This document shows, in pieces, positions 41,680 through 50,707 of a DNA stretch of 64,000 nt. This DNA is from Thermoproteus uzoniensis 768-20 (lineage in GTDB: Archaea; Thermoproteota; Thermoprotei; Thermoproteales; Thermoproteaceae): the NCBI RefSeq assembly GCF_000193375.1, contig NC_015315.1, forward strand, positions 310,001 through 374,000. Direction: 5' to 3'. The translations under genes and the position numbers were made by a program. Under the pieces are notes generated by a model. It did not search any database. It was given only the letters and a program-made list of their open reading frames with translations, and had not been told where the DNA came from. Within the stretch, counting starts at the first letter, position 1. Every line of letters begins with the position of its first letter.

Positions 41680-42418
41680 AGGCGTTCATCACCCGGAAAA
41701 CTAACAGGCCCACTAGGACGTAGAGCATGTAGGCTCCCAGGAGCCCCAAGCTCTCGATCTGTAGCTTGAGGCCTAGCGCGAAACCCCTCACGGCTTGCGC
41801 CAGAGCGGCCATCGGGAGCGCCGAAGCGGCCAGCTCTAAATAGGGCGGGAGGATCGACAGCGGGTATATGGCGCCGCCGAGCAACGTCAGGACGGCGCCT
41901 ACGGGCATGACGAGAACGCCCGGATCCCTCACCACAGGCAACAGAGACGCCAGTATTATGCCTATGCCCAAGACCGGCAGTATCCCGACAAAGGCCAACG
42001 CGTAGGCGACGGCTGTTGCCACGCCGTATATCGGCCCCTTTATGGCGCCCACTATCACAGCCGTGAAGGCCAGAGAAAGGCCGCTGAATATCAGCGCCTC
42101 GGCGAGGAATACGCCGTAGAACGTCTCGAGCATGCGCGAGGGCGACGCCAGAATGTAGTCGTATAGGCCTTCCCTCACGTAGTCCCTGACCACCCACACG
42201 GTCTCGCCGACCGCAATCTGGCCCAGCACCAACAACGACGAGCCGACTAGCTGATATAGGTACTTATCGACGTCAACCGCACCCGAGAGCAACCAGCCGC
42301 CGGCTAGGAGCAGAGAGGAGAAGAGAGGGGGCAGTATCGATATGAATAGGGCCGACGCTAGGGATCTCGACAGCGTTTTGAACGCCGCGTAGAAGCTCGC
42401 CGCAAGCCCCCTCAACAT
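41654..42418 (-). CDS. ABC-2 type permease
   Basis: A 254-residue permease with six membrane segments; the central PVGAVLTLLGGAIYPLSILPPYL segment is typical of ABC-2 exporters. The ATG at 42418 overlaps the end of the Thg1-like gene by 7 bases and is chosen over the upstream start at 42463, which would run 52 bases into that gene. Substrate unknown (drug, lipid or sugar). Confidence 0.8.
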   Translation of the reverse strand: MLRGLAASFYAAFKTLSRSLASALFISILPPLFSSLLLAGGWLLSGAVDVDKYLYQLVGSSLLVLGQIAVGETVWVVRDYVREGLYDYILASPSRMLETFYGVFLAEALIFSGLSLAFTAVIVGAIKGPIYGVATAVAYALAFVGILPVLGIGIILASLLPVVRDPGVLVMPVGAVLTLLGGAIYPLSILPPYLELAASALPMAALAQAVRGFALGLKLQIESLGLLGAYMLYVLVGLLVFRVMNAYARRRGIV

Positions 42419-43047
42419 AGTCCGTATTTTGTCAAGAAGTCGCAGAGATCTACGTCGCCCCATCCGCCGTCCTCCAGCATAAGGGAGCCCCAGCCCAGCG
42501 ATAGGTCGGCTCCTGAGAGCGCGCTCAGCACATCGCCTACGGGCGGCGTGGGGCCAGAAATCACGCCCCTTTCTCTGGCCAGAGATATGGCGTAGTTGTT
42601 CAAGCCTATGCGCGCCCTATACGCGACGTAGCGCGCTATGTCCCGCTCGTCGTAGAGCTTGACCACCCTCGCGTCGAAGTAAAGCGGCCTGCCCAAGAGC
42701 GCGGAGACCTTGGCCGAAAGCGCCGAGGGCAAGACGCTGATGATCTTCTGGATTCTGCCTCTGTAGGGGGCGCCGCTTCTGTAGACTAGGTTGACCTCGT
42801 CGCTGACGACGTACACAAGCCCGGCGCCGGTCGTCTTAGCCAGATCGGCCGCGGCTCTCTTAAGCGCTCTGTGAACGCCGACGTTCCGCGGGCCGGGGAG
42901 ATCCGAAAGAGCCTTGCCGAAGTTGACGCCGTCTAGCCTGACGGCAAAGGGAGGCTCCACGTACCCCCTCGGCGCTTCTCTGGAGCGGTAATCAGCTTCG
43001 AGCCTAGGAGGCTCTAGGGTCAAAAGAGCCTTGACCAGGCGCTCCAC
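42412..43047 (-). CDS. Thg1-like 3'-5' RNA polymerase (tRNA-His guanylyltransferase family)
   Basis: A 211-residue Thg1-family enzyme with the two metal-binding motifs RLDGVNF (Thg1 RxDGxxF) and VVSDEVNLVY (Thg1 SDE). Archaeal members add G-1 to tRNA-His or repair 5'-truncated tRNAs. GTG 43047 lies about 25 bases after an AATATAAAT box that overlaps the thiolase stop; the upstream start at 43116 would be inside the thiolase gene. It is followed directly by two ABC permease genes, an unusual neighbour. Confidence 0.85.
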   Translation of the reverse strand: MERLVKALLTLEPPRLEADYRSREAPRGYVEPPFAVRLDGVNFGKALSDLPGPRNVGVHRALKRAAADLAKTTGAGLVYVVSDEVNLVYRSGAPYRGRIQKIISVLPSALSAKVSALLGRPLYFDARVVKLYDERDIARYVAYRARIGLNNYAISLARERGVISGPTPPVGDVLSALSGADLSLGWGSLMLEDGGWGDVDLCDFLTKYGLC

Positions 43048-43067
43048 GCCGTCTGTCGTTGCCGGAT

Positions 43068-44255
43068 TTATATTATTTCTAAGGCTACGGCGGTGCCGCC
43101 ACCAGTGCCGTGGCACAACGCCGCTATGCCGCGCCTGCCGCCCTTAACCTTCAGCACAGATATCAACGTGGTGATTATACGTGCGCCGGATGCGCCCAGC
43201 GGGTGCCCGAGCGCAACCGCGCCTCCAAAAACGTTCAGCCTCTCATAGGGCACTTGGAGGACTCTGTGGAACAGTATGTTGTTGACGGCGAAGGCCTCGT
43301 TGTTCTCGAAGTAGTCGAACTGGTCCAGCCCCATGCCGATCTTCTTGACAAGCTTCTGCACCGCATATATAGGCGCCTCGACGAAGCGCCATGGCTCCAC
43401 CATATGCCAAGAGTATCCCAAGATCTTGGCCACAGGCTTGAGCCCCAGCTCCTTCGCCTTGTCGGACGAGGCCAAGACGAGCGCCGCCGCGCCGTCGGAC
43501 AACTGGCTGGAGTTGCCCGCGGTCAACACCCCGTCGGGCCTAAACGCCGGTTTCAGCTTGGCCAGCTTCTCCAAGTTGGTGTCCGGCCTTATCCCCTCGT
43601 CCCTATCCAACTTGACCTGCACTCCGCCTAGGGTATCCTCTATAGGCTCCATGTCCAGAAACCACTTGTTCTCGGTGGCTTTCCAAGCCCTCATATGGCT
43701 CTCGTAGGCCACCTGGTCTAGCTCCTGCCTGGTAATGCCCCACTCCTTGGCGACCATCTCGGCCTCCTCTCCCATCAGCAGACCGTTCGTGGGATCGGTC
43801 AAGCCGTCGTACACCATCAAGTCGAGCAGTTGTTGCCCTCTGCCTATGAGGTGCTTGACGCCCCAGCGGGTCTCCGACGAGAAGGCCAGAGGAGCCGTCG
43901 ACATCGACTCAGCCCCGCCGGCGACCACTATATCGGCGTCGCCCAACGCGATCTCCCTATAGGCGTCTATAACCGCCTGCATCCCCGACGAGCACACGCG
44001 GTTGACGGTGTAGGCGCTTGTGGTCACGGGAAGCCCGGCGTATAGCGCCGCCTGCCTCGCAAGGCTCTGGCCCTGCCCTCCTTGTAGGGTCGAGCCTATG
44101 ATAACCTCCTCAACCAGCTTGCCGTCCAGCCCGATCCTCTCAAGAGCTTTACGAATAGCGAAAGCGGCCAGATGCGCGGTCTTGATGTCCTTAAGCGCTC
44201 CGCCGAACTTCCCTATAGGAGTCCTGGCGTAGCCAACTATCCAGACCTCGCGCAT
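43068..44255 (-). CDS. acetyl-CoA C-acetyltransferase (thiolase)
   Basis: A 395-residue degradative-type thiolase with the nucleophilic Cys in NRVCSSGM, NEAFA, GHPLGASG with the catalytic His, and the second Cys in CHGTGGG. In Thermoproteus it would split acetoacetyl-CoA to two acetyl-CoA, the last step of the dicarboxylate/4-hydroxybutyrate CO2-fixation cycle, or act in isoprenoid synthesis. It has its own TATA box. Confidence 0.93.
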   Translation of the reverse strand: MREVWIVGYARTPIGKFGGALKDIKTAHLAAFAIRKALERIGLDGKLVEEVIIGSTLQGGQGQSLARQAALYAGLPVTTSAYTVNRVCSSGMQAVIDAYREIALGDADIVVAGGAESMSTAPLAFSSETRWGVKHLIGRGQQLLDLMVYDGLTDPTNGLLMGEEAEMVAKEWGITRQELDQVAYESHMRAWKATENKWFLDMEPIEDTLGGVQVKLDRDEGIRPDTNLEKLAKLKPAFRPDGVLTAGNSSQLSDGAAALVLASSDKAKELGLKPVAKILGYSWHMVEPWRFVEAPIYAVQKLVKKIGMGLDQFDYFENNEAFAVNNILFHRVLQVPYERLNVFGGAVALGHPLGASGARIITTLISVLKVKGGRRGIAALCHGTGGGTAVALEII

Positions 44256-44274
44256 AGTCGCGTCGGCCTTAGTT

Positions 44275-44284
44275 GTTTAAAACC
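44275..44284 (-). promoter_or_regulatory. TATA box of the thiolase gene
   Basis: GGTTTTAAAC on the minus strand, 20-29 bases upstream of the ATG at 44255. Confidence 0.6.
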
Positions 44285-44400
44285 TTACCTTGAAGCTTCT
44301 GTTAAAACCCTAGCTATTTCTTGACGATATGAATAAATATATTTATCTATTATTACTTTCTATTAACTAGGTATATATAATTGTAAAAATAATTGTCGGC

Positions 44401-45165
44401 TCAATAATCTACGCGCACATCGACGCCTCTCGACGCTAGATATTCCTTAAGCCTCCTTATATCAACTATGCGGAAGTGGAATAGGCTGGCTGCGAGCAAG
44501 CCGTCGGCACCGGCTAAAGCCGCTTCGTAGAAGTGGCTGTAATCGCCGGCGCCGCCCGACGCTATTAGGGGGACTTTGGCGGCCGAATACACGGCCTTTA
44601 TTAGGTCTAAGTCGTAGCCGGACCTAGTGCCGTCCCTATCTATCGACGTCACCAACAACTCGCCTGCTCCCAGCTCGACGGCCTTGGCGGCCCACCTCAC
44701 CGCGTCGAGATCCGTCGGCGTGTTGCCGCCCCTTATGTAGACCTTGTAGCTCTCGCCGACTCTCTTGGCGTCTATGGCGACGACTGTGGACTGCGAGCCG
44801 TACTGCCTAGCCAGCTCGGCCACGAGCTCAGGCTTTCTAACCGCGGCCGTGTTGACCGACACCTTATCGGCCCCTGCCTTGAACAGCTTGTCGGCGTCCT
44901 CCATCGACCTCACGCCGCCTCCTATCGTCACCGGTATAGAGACGGAGGTGGCCACCTCCCTCACCACCTTCAAGAACGTGGGGCGGTCCTCCACGCTGGC
45001 AGTTATGTCGAGCACCACCAGCTCGTCGGCGCCCTCCTCGTCGTAGCGCATCGCCAGCTCTACCGGATCGCCTACTTCTCTAAGTCCCTGGAAGTTCACG
45101 CCCTTGACCACGACGCCCCGCCTCCCGTCTATATCGAGGCAGGGGATCACCCTCACAGCAACCAC
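44401..45165 (-). CDS. hisF: imidazole glycerol phosphate synthase cyclase subunit
   Basis: HisF (254 residues), a TIM barrel with the catalytic Asp in CLDIDGR and in TSIDRDGT. It pairs with HisH to form the imidazole ring; hisH is not in the window. Start GTG at 45165. It is divergent from hisB and shares a short TATA-containing spacer with it (45166-45216). Confidence 0.96.
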   Translation of the reverse strand: MVAVRVIPCLDIDGRRGVVVKGVNFQGLREVGDPVELAMRYDEEGADELVVLDITASVEDRPTFLKVVREVATSVSIPVTIGGGVRSMEDADKLFKAGADKVSVNTAAVRKPELVAELARQYGSQSTVVAIDAKRVGESYKVYIRGGNTPTDLDAVRWAAKAVELGAGELLVTSIDRDGTRSGYDLDLIKAVYSAAKVPLIASGGAGDYSHFYEAALAGADGLLAASLFHFRIVDIRRLKEYLASRGVDVRVDY

Positions 45166-45180
45166 GCGCCTAAAACCTAG

Positions 45181-45200
45181 GATAAATATATCTTATATAG
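45181..45200. promoter_or_regulatory. bidirectional promoter region of hisF and hisB
   Basis: ATAAATATATCTTATATAGG provides TATA-like sequences for both strands. It is 20-25 bases from hisF (45165) and hisB (45217). Confidence 0.5.
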
Positions 45201-45216
45201 GGGACGCGGTAGCCTC

Positions 45217-45765
45217 ATGGTCGTCAGAGAGACTAAGGAGACCAGAGTGGTGGTGGAGCTCACGAGAGGGGGGCCTCTCTCGATCTCCGCGCCTGTGCCG
45301 TTCCTCGCCCATATGGTCGAGACCCTGCTTTACTACGCGGGATTGGGCGGCAGGTTGGAGGCGAAGGTGCTTAGAGATCTAGACGAGGGCCACCACGTGA
45401 TAGAGGACGTCGGCTTGGCCCTAGGCATGGCGCTGTCGGAGCTAGCCGGCGATAGGAGGTCCATAGCCCGCTACGGCTGGGCCATAGTGCCGATGGACGA
45501 GGCCGAGGCAGTCGTCGCGGTGGATCTCGGCGGCAGGCCCTATTGGGTGGTCAAGGCAAGACTGCCTCGGATCGCGATAGGCGGCTACCCGACGTATATG
45601 TTCCCTCACTTCGTGAGGTCGCTCGCGTCCGAGCTCAAGGCGACTATACACGTCAGAGCGCTCGGAGAGGACCCCCATCATATAATCGAGGCGGCGCACA
45701 AGGCGTTGGGGCTTGCGTTGAGGCAGGCGCTCGCGCCCTCCGACAGGCCCGTCACGACCAAATGA
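45217..45765 (+). CDS. hisB: imidazoleglycerol-phosphate dehydratase
   Basis: HisB (182 residues). All metal-binding positions are present: His in FLAHM, GHHVIED, FPHFVRS and HHIIEAAHKA. The usual LDHML and HG residues of the first helix have changed (AHMVETLLYYAG), which affects no metal ligand. It removes water from imidazole glycerol phosphate. Monofunctional, as usual in archaea. Confidence 0.93.
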   Translation: MVVRETKETRVVVELTRGGPLSISAPVPFLAHMVETLLYYAGLGGRLEAKVLRDLDEGHHVIEDVGLALGMALSELAGDRRSIARYGWAIVPMDEAEAVVAVDLGGRPYWVVKARLPRIAIGGYPTYMFPHFVRSLASELKATIHVRALGEDPHHIIEAAHKALGLALRQALAPSDRPVTTK

Positions 45766-45819
45766 TCAGCCGGATAACCGCACGCCTCACCTGTCCGACT
45801 CCCCGAGACCTCATCACCG

Positions 45820-45830
45820 TTTTTAACGGG
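45820..45830 (+). promoter_or_regulatory. TATA box of hisA
   Basis: CGTTTTTAACG, about 20-27 bases upstream of the hisA ATG at 45847. Confidence 0.45.
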
Positions 45831-45846
45831 CCCCCTTCTTAAAACC

Positions 45847-46539
45847 ATGCTCGTCATACCCTCCATAGATCTGGAGGGCGGGAGGGCCGTTAAGAGAGTT
45901 AAGGGGAGGCGGGGCGAGTACGTCTTCGTCGGCGATCCGTTGGAGCTCGCCCGCAAGTTCTCCCGAGCCCCTTTGGTCCATATCGTTGACCTAGACGGCG
46001 CCGAGCGCGGGGCGCCCGCCAATCTAGACGCCGTAGCCGCTATATCGGACATCGTGGAGGGGGCTTGCCAGCTGGGCGGAGGGCTGAGGGATCTGCGCTC
46101 GGTGGAGAGGGCCTTGGACCTCTGCGACTACGCGGTGGTGGGCACTTTGCCTTTCACGGAGCCGCGGCTTTTCGAGGAGATAGCCAGGGCTTTCCCGGGA
46201 AAGGTCGTGATCTCGCTGGATGTTTCGGAGGGCTGGGTCATGGGAGGCGGCTGGACCGTCAAGCTGGTGAAGTTCAAGGACGCCTTGAGGCGGCTGGAGG
46301 GGCTCGACCTAGCCGCGGCGATATACACGTCGGTCGACGTGGAGGGCACGGGGGCCGGGCCTCTGTTGACGGACGTGGAGGCGCTTAGACGTATAGCCAG
46401 GAAGGTGTACTACGCCGGCGGCGTCTCCCACTGCGGCCACCTAGAGCTTCTAAGATCGGCTGGCTTCGACGGCGCTATAGTCGGCTACGCCCTATATAGA
46501 GGCGATCTGTCCTGCGTCCGCGAGGACTTCACGTACTAG
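45847..46539 (+). CDS. hisA: ProFAR isomerase
   Basis: HisA (230 residues), a TIM barrel homologous to HisF, with catalytic Asp in PSIDLEGG and YTSVDVEGTG. It isomerises phosphoribosyl-formimino-AICAR phosphate. With a separate TATA box it can be transcribed independently of hisB. The 3' end overlaps guaA by 4 bases on the opposite strand. Confidence 0.94.
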   Translation: MLVIPSIDLEGGRAVKRVKGRRGEYVFVGDPLELARKFSRAPLVHIVDLDGAERGAPANLDAVAAISDIVEGACQLGGGLRDLRSVERALDLCDYAVVGTLPFTEPRLFEEIARAFPGKVVISLDVSEGWVMGGGWTVKLVKFKDALRRLEGLDLAAAIYTSVDVEGTGAGPLLTDVEALRRIARKVYYAGGVSHCGHLELLRSAGFDGAIVGYALYRGDLSCVREDFTY

Positions 46540-48074
46540 CACGGCTCTATCGTCGCGGGGGGCTTGGGCGTGACGGCGTAGGCAACCATGACCACGCCCG
46601 AGACCTCCGACGTTATCCTGGAGGATATCCTCGACAAGACCTCCTTGTCGAGCTCCGGCCAGTCCGCGGTCATGGCGTCCTCGCTCTGCACGACCCTGAC
46701 TATCACCACGTGCCCCACGGCCCTTGCGTCCCCCTTGACGCCGACCCACTTGTCGTCTCCCACTGCGGCGAACGCTTGCCAGACCTTGTCGTGTAGGCCC
46801 GCCCTCCTAAGCTCCTCCTCGACTATACGCGAGGCCCTTCTGGCGATCTCCAACTTCTCTCTAGTGAAGCGGCCCATCACCCTCACCGCCAGCCCAGGTC
46901 CCGGAAAGGGGTGTCTGCTGACGAGCTCCTCCGGAAGGCCCAGAGCTCTGCCGATAGCTCTCACTTCGTCTTTGTAGAAATCCCTAAGAGGCTCCAGCAC
47001 CTTGAGGCCTAGCCATTGGGGCAACCCGGCGACGTTGTGGTGGCTCTTTATCCTATCTGCGCCCTTCACGGCGCCGCTCTCTATCACGTCGGGGTACAAC
47101 GTGCCCTGGGCCAGCCATCCAGCGCCCTCTATCTTGGCAGCTACCTCTGCGAAAACCTCGGCGAAAGTCTCGCCGATTATCCTACGCCGCTCCTCGCAGT
47201 CCTCCACGCCCTCGAGCCGAGCCAGGAACTTCTCGGAGGCGTCGACGTAGACCACGTCTAGGCCTAGCCTCTTGAGTGCCGAGAGCACCTCCTCCGGTTC
47301 GCCTTCCCTGAACAAGCCGTGGTTCACGAATATAGGCACCGCGCGCTCGCCGACAGCCCTAGCCGTCAGCACGGCCGTTACCGTGCTGTCGACCCCTCCG
47401 CTCACAGCCACGAGGACCTTCTCGTGAGGCCCTACCGCGGCGCGGATGCGCTCTACTATACTCGGTATCTGGGACGCCGGATCCCAACGTTGCGATGGCC
47501 TTATCCCCACCACCTTCTCGACGAAGTTGCTGAAGATGAGCCTTCCCTTAGCCGTGTGAGAGACCTCCGGGTGGAACTGGACGCCGTATATGGGCCTTTC
47601 TACAGACTTCATGACGGCAATATACCCCCTTTCAGAAACGGCGAGTATCTTGAAGCCGGGCGGCGGGGCGGCCACATAGTCGCCGTGGGACATCCACACA
47701 GTCTCCTCCCTGTCGAGGCCGGCCAGGAGAGGGTCGTCCTCGAGAAGACTCACCTTAGTGTCGCCGTACTCTCCCGGGCCTCTCTCCACCCTCCCGCCCA
47801 ACATCTTGGCAATGAGCTGGTGCCCATAGCATATGCCCAAGACGGGGATCTGGGCCTCGAAGATCGCCGGGGTTATTCTTATCTCCTCCTCCAAGACGCT
47901 CTTCGGGCCGCCCGATAGGACTACCGCGGCCACGTCGTCTTGGCGCAACGCGTCCTCCAGCTGTTCTGGCTGTACCAACACCGCGAAGAGGCCGGCCTCT
48001 CTGAGGCGCCTCGCTATAAGGTGCGCGTACTGGCCGCCGAAGTTCACCACGATAGCCTTCCTCGGCTGCTCCAC
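46536..48074 (-). CDS. guaA: GMP synthase, single-chain
   Basis: GMP synthase as one polypeptide (512 residues from GTG 48074). The glutaminase has the Cys in GICYGHQL and His-Glu in FHPEVS; the synthetase has the PP-loop SGGVDSTV and the dimerisation domain with RVVQSEDAMTADWPE. The frame is open to ATG 48095, but a TTTATAAT box at 48096-48103 lies against that codon, so the leaderless start is more likely GTG 48074. Many euryarchaea split this enzyme in two; here it is fused. Confidence 0.95.
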   Translation of the reverse strand: MEQPRKAIVVNFGGQYAHLIARRLREAGLFAVLVQPEQLEDALRQDDVAAVVLSGGPKSVLEEEIRITPAIFEAQIPVLGICYGHQLIAKMLGGRVERGPGEYGDTKVSLLEDDPLLAGLDREETVWMSHGDYVAAPPPGFKILAVSERGYIAVMKSVERPIYGVQFHPEVSHTAKGRLIFSNFVEKVVGIRPSQRWDPASQIPSIVERIRAAVGPHEKVLVAVSGGVDSTVTAVLTARAVGERAVPIFVNHGLFREGEPEEVLSALKRLGLDVVYVDASEKFLARLEGVEDCEERRRIIGETFAEVFAEVAAKIEGAGWLAQGTLYPDVIESGAVKGADRIKSHHNVAGLPQWLGLKVLEPLRDFYKDEVRAIGRALGLPEELVSRHPFPGPGLAVRVMGRFTREKLEIARRASRIVEEELRRAGLHDKVWQAFAAVGDDKWVGVKGDARAVGHVVIVRVVQSEDAMTADWPELDKEVLSRISSRITSEVSGVVMVAYAVTPKPPATIEPC

Positions 48075-48095
48075 GTCGGTAGTCCCCATATCCAT

Positions 48096-48103
48096 TATAA
48101 ATT
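48096..48103 (-). promoter_or_regulatory. TATA box of guaA
   Basis: TTTATAAT on the minus strand directly beside the ATG at 48095; its spacing of about 25 bases fits the GTG at 48074. Confidence 0.5.
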
Positions 48104-48183
48104 TTCACTTCATAGGAAGCCGTATAGCCTTGAGGAGGATCCTGGATTAATTTAATCTTTTGCTTAAAGAGATGCGACCGCTA

Positions 48184-48194
48184 CTTTAAATAGC
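48184..48194 (+). promoter_or_regulatory. TATA box of the ArsB/NhaD-type transporter gene
   Basis: CTTTAAATAGC, 21-31 bases upstream of the ATG at 48215. Confidence 0.6.
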
Positions 48195-48214
48195 TTCCGC
48201 CCCGCGCGTGCGCC

Positions 48215-49498
48215 ATGGGCTTCATCCAGCAGACCATAGCGGCGGTCGCCCTAGCCATACTGATCGGAGGACTTGTTGTGAAGTCTCGATTTCCGCGCGT
48301 GCCGGCGTGGTCGATCATGGCCTTTACGTCGTTCGTGGTGGTTGTCGGGGGCCTATTGCCGATCGGCGAGTTGGGCTCCGCCGTCGATCTCGACGTAGTG
48401 CTTTTCCTAATAGGCATGTTCTCGATAGTCTCCATGGCGGAGTCCTCAGGCCTCCTCGACGCCGTGGCGTACTGGTTCCTCGCCAGAGCCGGCTCCACGA
48501 GGAGGATGCTCATACTTTTGTCTCTACTGTTCGGCATGCTCGCAGCGTTTACGGTCAACGACGCCGTGGCCTTAATGGGGCCGGCCATAGTCGCAACAGC
48601 GGCGAGGATCGCCGGCGTGGAGCTAGAGCCACTCGTATTGTTGCTGGCTTTCTCCGTAACTATAGGCTCCGTCGCGACGCCTATAGGCAATCCCCAAAAC
48701 GTCTTAATAGCGGTCCAGTCCGGCATAGCTACCCCGTTGCTCACCTTCTTGAAGTACTTGTTGGTGCCTACCTTGGCGAACCTACTGGCGCTGTCTGTGC
48801 TGATATCTAGGTGGTACGGCATACCGGACAGAAAGATCAACGCGGTCTTCGTGCCCGCCGAGTTTATAAAGAACAGACGCGACGCCTACCTCGCCGGCGG
48901 CGCCCTGATATCAGTCATAGCGGCGTTGCTGATCAACGACGTCCTCACGTTGATGGGGTTGCCCCATGTAGAGAACATAGGCTTTATACCCTTCGTCGTC
49001 GCCGCGGCTGTGTATATCTTTTCGTCGGAGCCGAGGAAGGTGCTGGAGGGCGTTAACTGGGGGACCATTATCTTCTTCATAACCATGTTCATAACCATGC
49101 GGGGCGTTTGGAACAGCGGACTCCTCCAGCCCGCCGTGGGGGCTCTGATGCCGGAAAAGGAGGGGCCCACTGTAGGCATACCGGCGATAACGGCCGAATC
49201 GCTACTATTCAGCCAAGCGCTGTCTAACGTGCCCTTCACCGAGCTCTTCATACAGTACATGAAGACGGCGGGCTACGGGCCTCAAGACGTCTGGTCGTGG
49301 CTCACGTTAGCCACGGCGGCCACTATAGCGGGCAACTTGACCCTACTGGGAGCCGCGTCGAATATAATAATACTCGAGGTAGTGGAGAGCAGATACTCCA
49401 AAACGATAAAATTCGGCGAGTTCGCCAAGAGGGGTGTCGTGATCACGGCCGTCAATATGGCCCTATATCTGCCCTTCTTGTATCTGGCCGCCCGCTAG
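48215..49498 (+). CDS. ArsB/NhaD/SLC13-superfamily ion transporter
   Basis: A 427-residue ion-transporter superfamily protein with eleven or so membrane segments and the two re-entrant motifs expected: VNDAVALMGPAIVA and, in the second half, LSNVPFTELF. The SVATPIGNPQN loop is typical of the family. Candidates are arsenite, Na+/H+, dicarboxylate or citrate transport; sequence reading does not decide. It overlaps the glycerate kinase gene by 36 bases at their 3' ends. Confidence 0.85.
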   Translation: MGFIQQTIAAVALAILIGGLVVKSRFPRVPAWSIMAFTSFVVVVGGLLPIGELGSAVDLDVVLFLIGMFSIVSMAESSGLLDAVAYWFLARAGSTRRMLILLSLLFGMLAAFTVNDAVALMGPAIVATAARIAGVELEPLVLLLAFSVTIGSVATPIGNPQNVLIAVQSGIATPLLTFLKYLLVPTLANLLALSVLISRWYGIPDRKINAVFVPAEFIKNRRDAYLAGGALISVIAALLINDVLTLMGLPHVENIGFIPFVVAAAVYIFSSEPRKVLEGVNWGTIIFFITMFITMRGVWNSGLLQPAVGALMPEKEGPTVGIPAITAESLLFSQALSNVPFTELFIQYMKTAGYGPQDVWSWLTLATAATIAGNLTLLGAASNIIILEVVESRYSKTIKFGEFAKRGVVITAVNMALYLPFLYLAAR

Positions 49499-50707
49499 GA
49501 GATCTTTGAGGTGGCTCCACCTATCGACGTAGAAAACCAGGTTCAGGTTCGAGCCCGTGGAGCCTGTGTAGATCGCCCGGCCGGTGGCCTCGAACGGCCT
49601 AAACGTGTCGTTCTCCTCGAAGAGGCGGCCCACGTCCATGCCGGCCTCCGCTATGTCCCTCAAGAGCTCGGGATCGGCCCACACCCCCGCCGCGCCTGTG
49701 TTGCCGTCGAGGCCGTCGGTGGCGAGGGCCAAGACCGCTAGCTCGCCTGTCGAGGATAGGGCGAAGGACAGGGCGAACTCGCTGGTCCTGCCGCCCCTTC
49801 CTCTGCCCCTAACTGTCACGGAGGGCTCCCCGCCGAGGATCAAAGGGGTTCCGAGCTCTTTGGCCATATAGGCAACCAGCCTGCCCACATCGCGCGCCTC
49901 GCCGACAAGGCAGGAGGTGACCACGCGACCGCCGACCGCGTTGCGGAGCGCCTCCAAGACGTCGAGGTTCCGGGCCACCACAACCGCCCTATGAGGAAAG
50001 CTCGAGGGCGTGTCTCTAGAGCCCCTCCTCGATTCTATGAGGCGGCGCACGCTCTCCGGCAATCTGCCCCAGAGCCCCCTCACCTTTAGGTAGAGGTACG
50101 CCTCGTCTGGCGTCGTGTCGTCGGGCACGCCGGGGCCTGAGCCGACGTCCGAGGGGTTGTCGCAAGGCACGTCGCTGGCTATTAGGTTGACCACCTCGGC
50201 CCCCCGCGCCGCCGCGATGTGCCCTAGCCTTCCTCCCTTGATGGCAGACAGCCTCTTCCTCACCGCGTTCATTTCATGTATCGTCATGCCGCTCTTGAGC
50301 AAGATCTCCCACGCCTTCAGGAAATCTTCCTCGGAGACCAACGGCGCCTCCATAAGGCTCGACGCGCCTCCGGACACCAGGAGCACGAGAGTGTCGCCGC
50401 GTCCTAGGGATTCTACGTAATCCAAGACGGCCCGGCCTGCCTCGAAGCTCCTCTCCGTCGGGATCGGGTGGTCCGCCACGTAGAGTTTGACTGAGCGCGG
50501 GACCGGGCCGGCCTGCGGCGCCACGGCTACGCCATCTATTATATCGGCCACGGCCTCCAGCCCCTTCAACATAGACAGCGCGCCCTTGCCTACAGCCACC
50601 GCCCTAACCTCGCCGAGGTTGCCGGCCTTGGCCGCGACCGCCTTGCTCAGATCGGCCGCGGAGAGTACGGCCCTGACTATCCTAGAGGTGGTGTAGGTAC
50701 CAGACAT
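49463..50707 (-). CDS. glycerate 2-kinase (GckA/MOFRL family)
   Basis: A 414-residue member of the DUF4147/MOFRL family. Motifs: VAVGKGA, LLVSGGASS, MNAVRKRLSAIKGGRL, SDVPCDNPSDVGSGP and ATDGLDGNTGAAG. It phosphorylates glycerate to 2-phosphoglycerate, a step of the non-phosphorylative branch of the Entner-Doudoroff pathway in T. tenax. ATG 50707 is chosen over 50722. It overlaps the CaCA-type exchanger gene by 26 bases. Confidence 0.93.
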   Translation of the reverse strand: MSGTYTTSRIVRAVLSAADLSKAVAAKAGNLGEVRAVAVGKGALSMLKGLEAVADIIDGVAVAPQAGPVPRSVKLYVADHPIPTERSFEAGRAVLDYVESLGRGDTLVLLVSGGASSLMEAPLVSEEDFLKAWEILLKSGMTIHEMNAVRKRLSAIKGGRLGHIAAARGAEVVNLIASDVPCDNPSDVGSGPGVPDDTTPDEAYLYLKVRGLWGRLPESVRRLIESRRGSRDTPSSFPHRAVVVARNLDVLEALRNAVGGRVVTSCLVGEARDVGRLVAYMAKELGTPLILGGEPSVTVRGRGRGGRTSEFALSFALSSTGELAVLALATDGLDGNTGAAGVWADPELLRDIAEAGMDVGRLFEENDTFRPFEATGRAIYTGSTGSNLNLVFYVDRWSHLKDLLAGGQIQEGQI

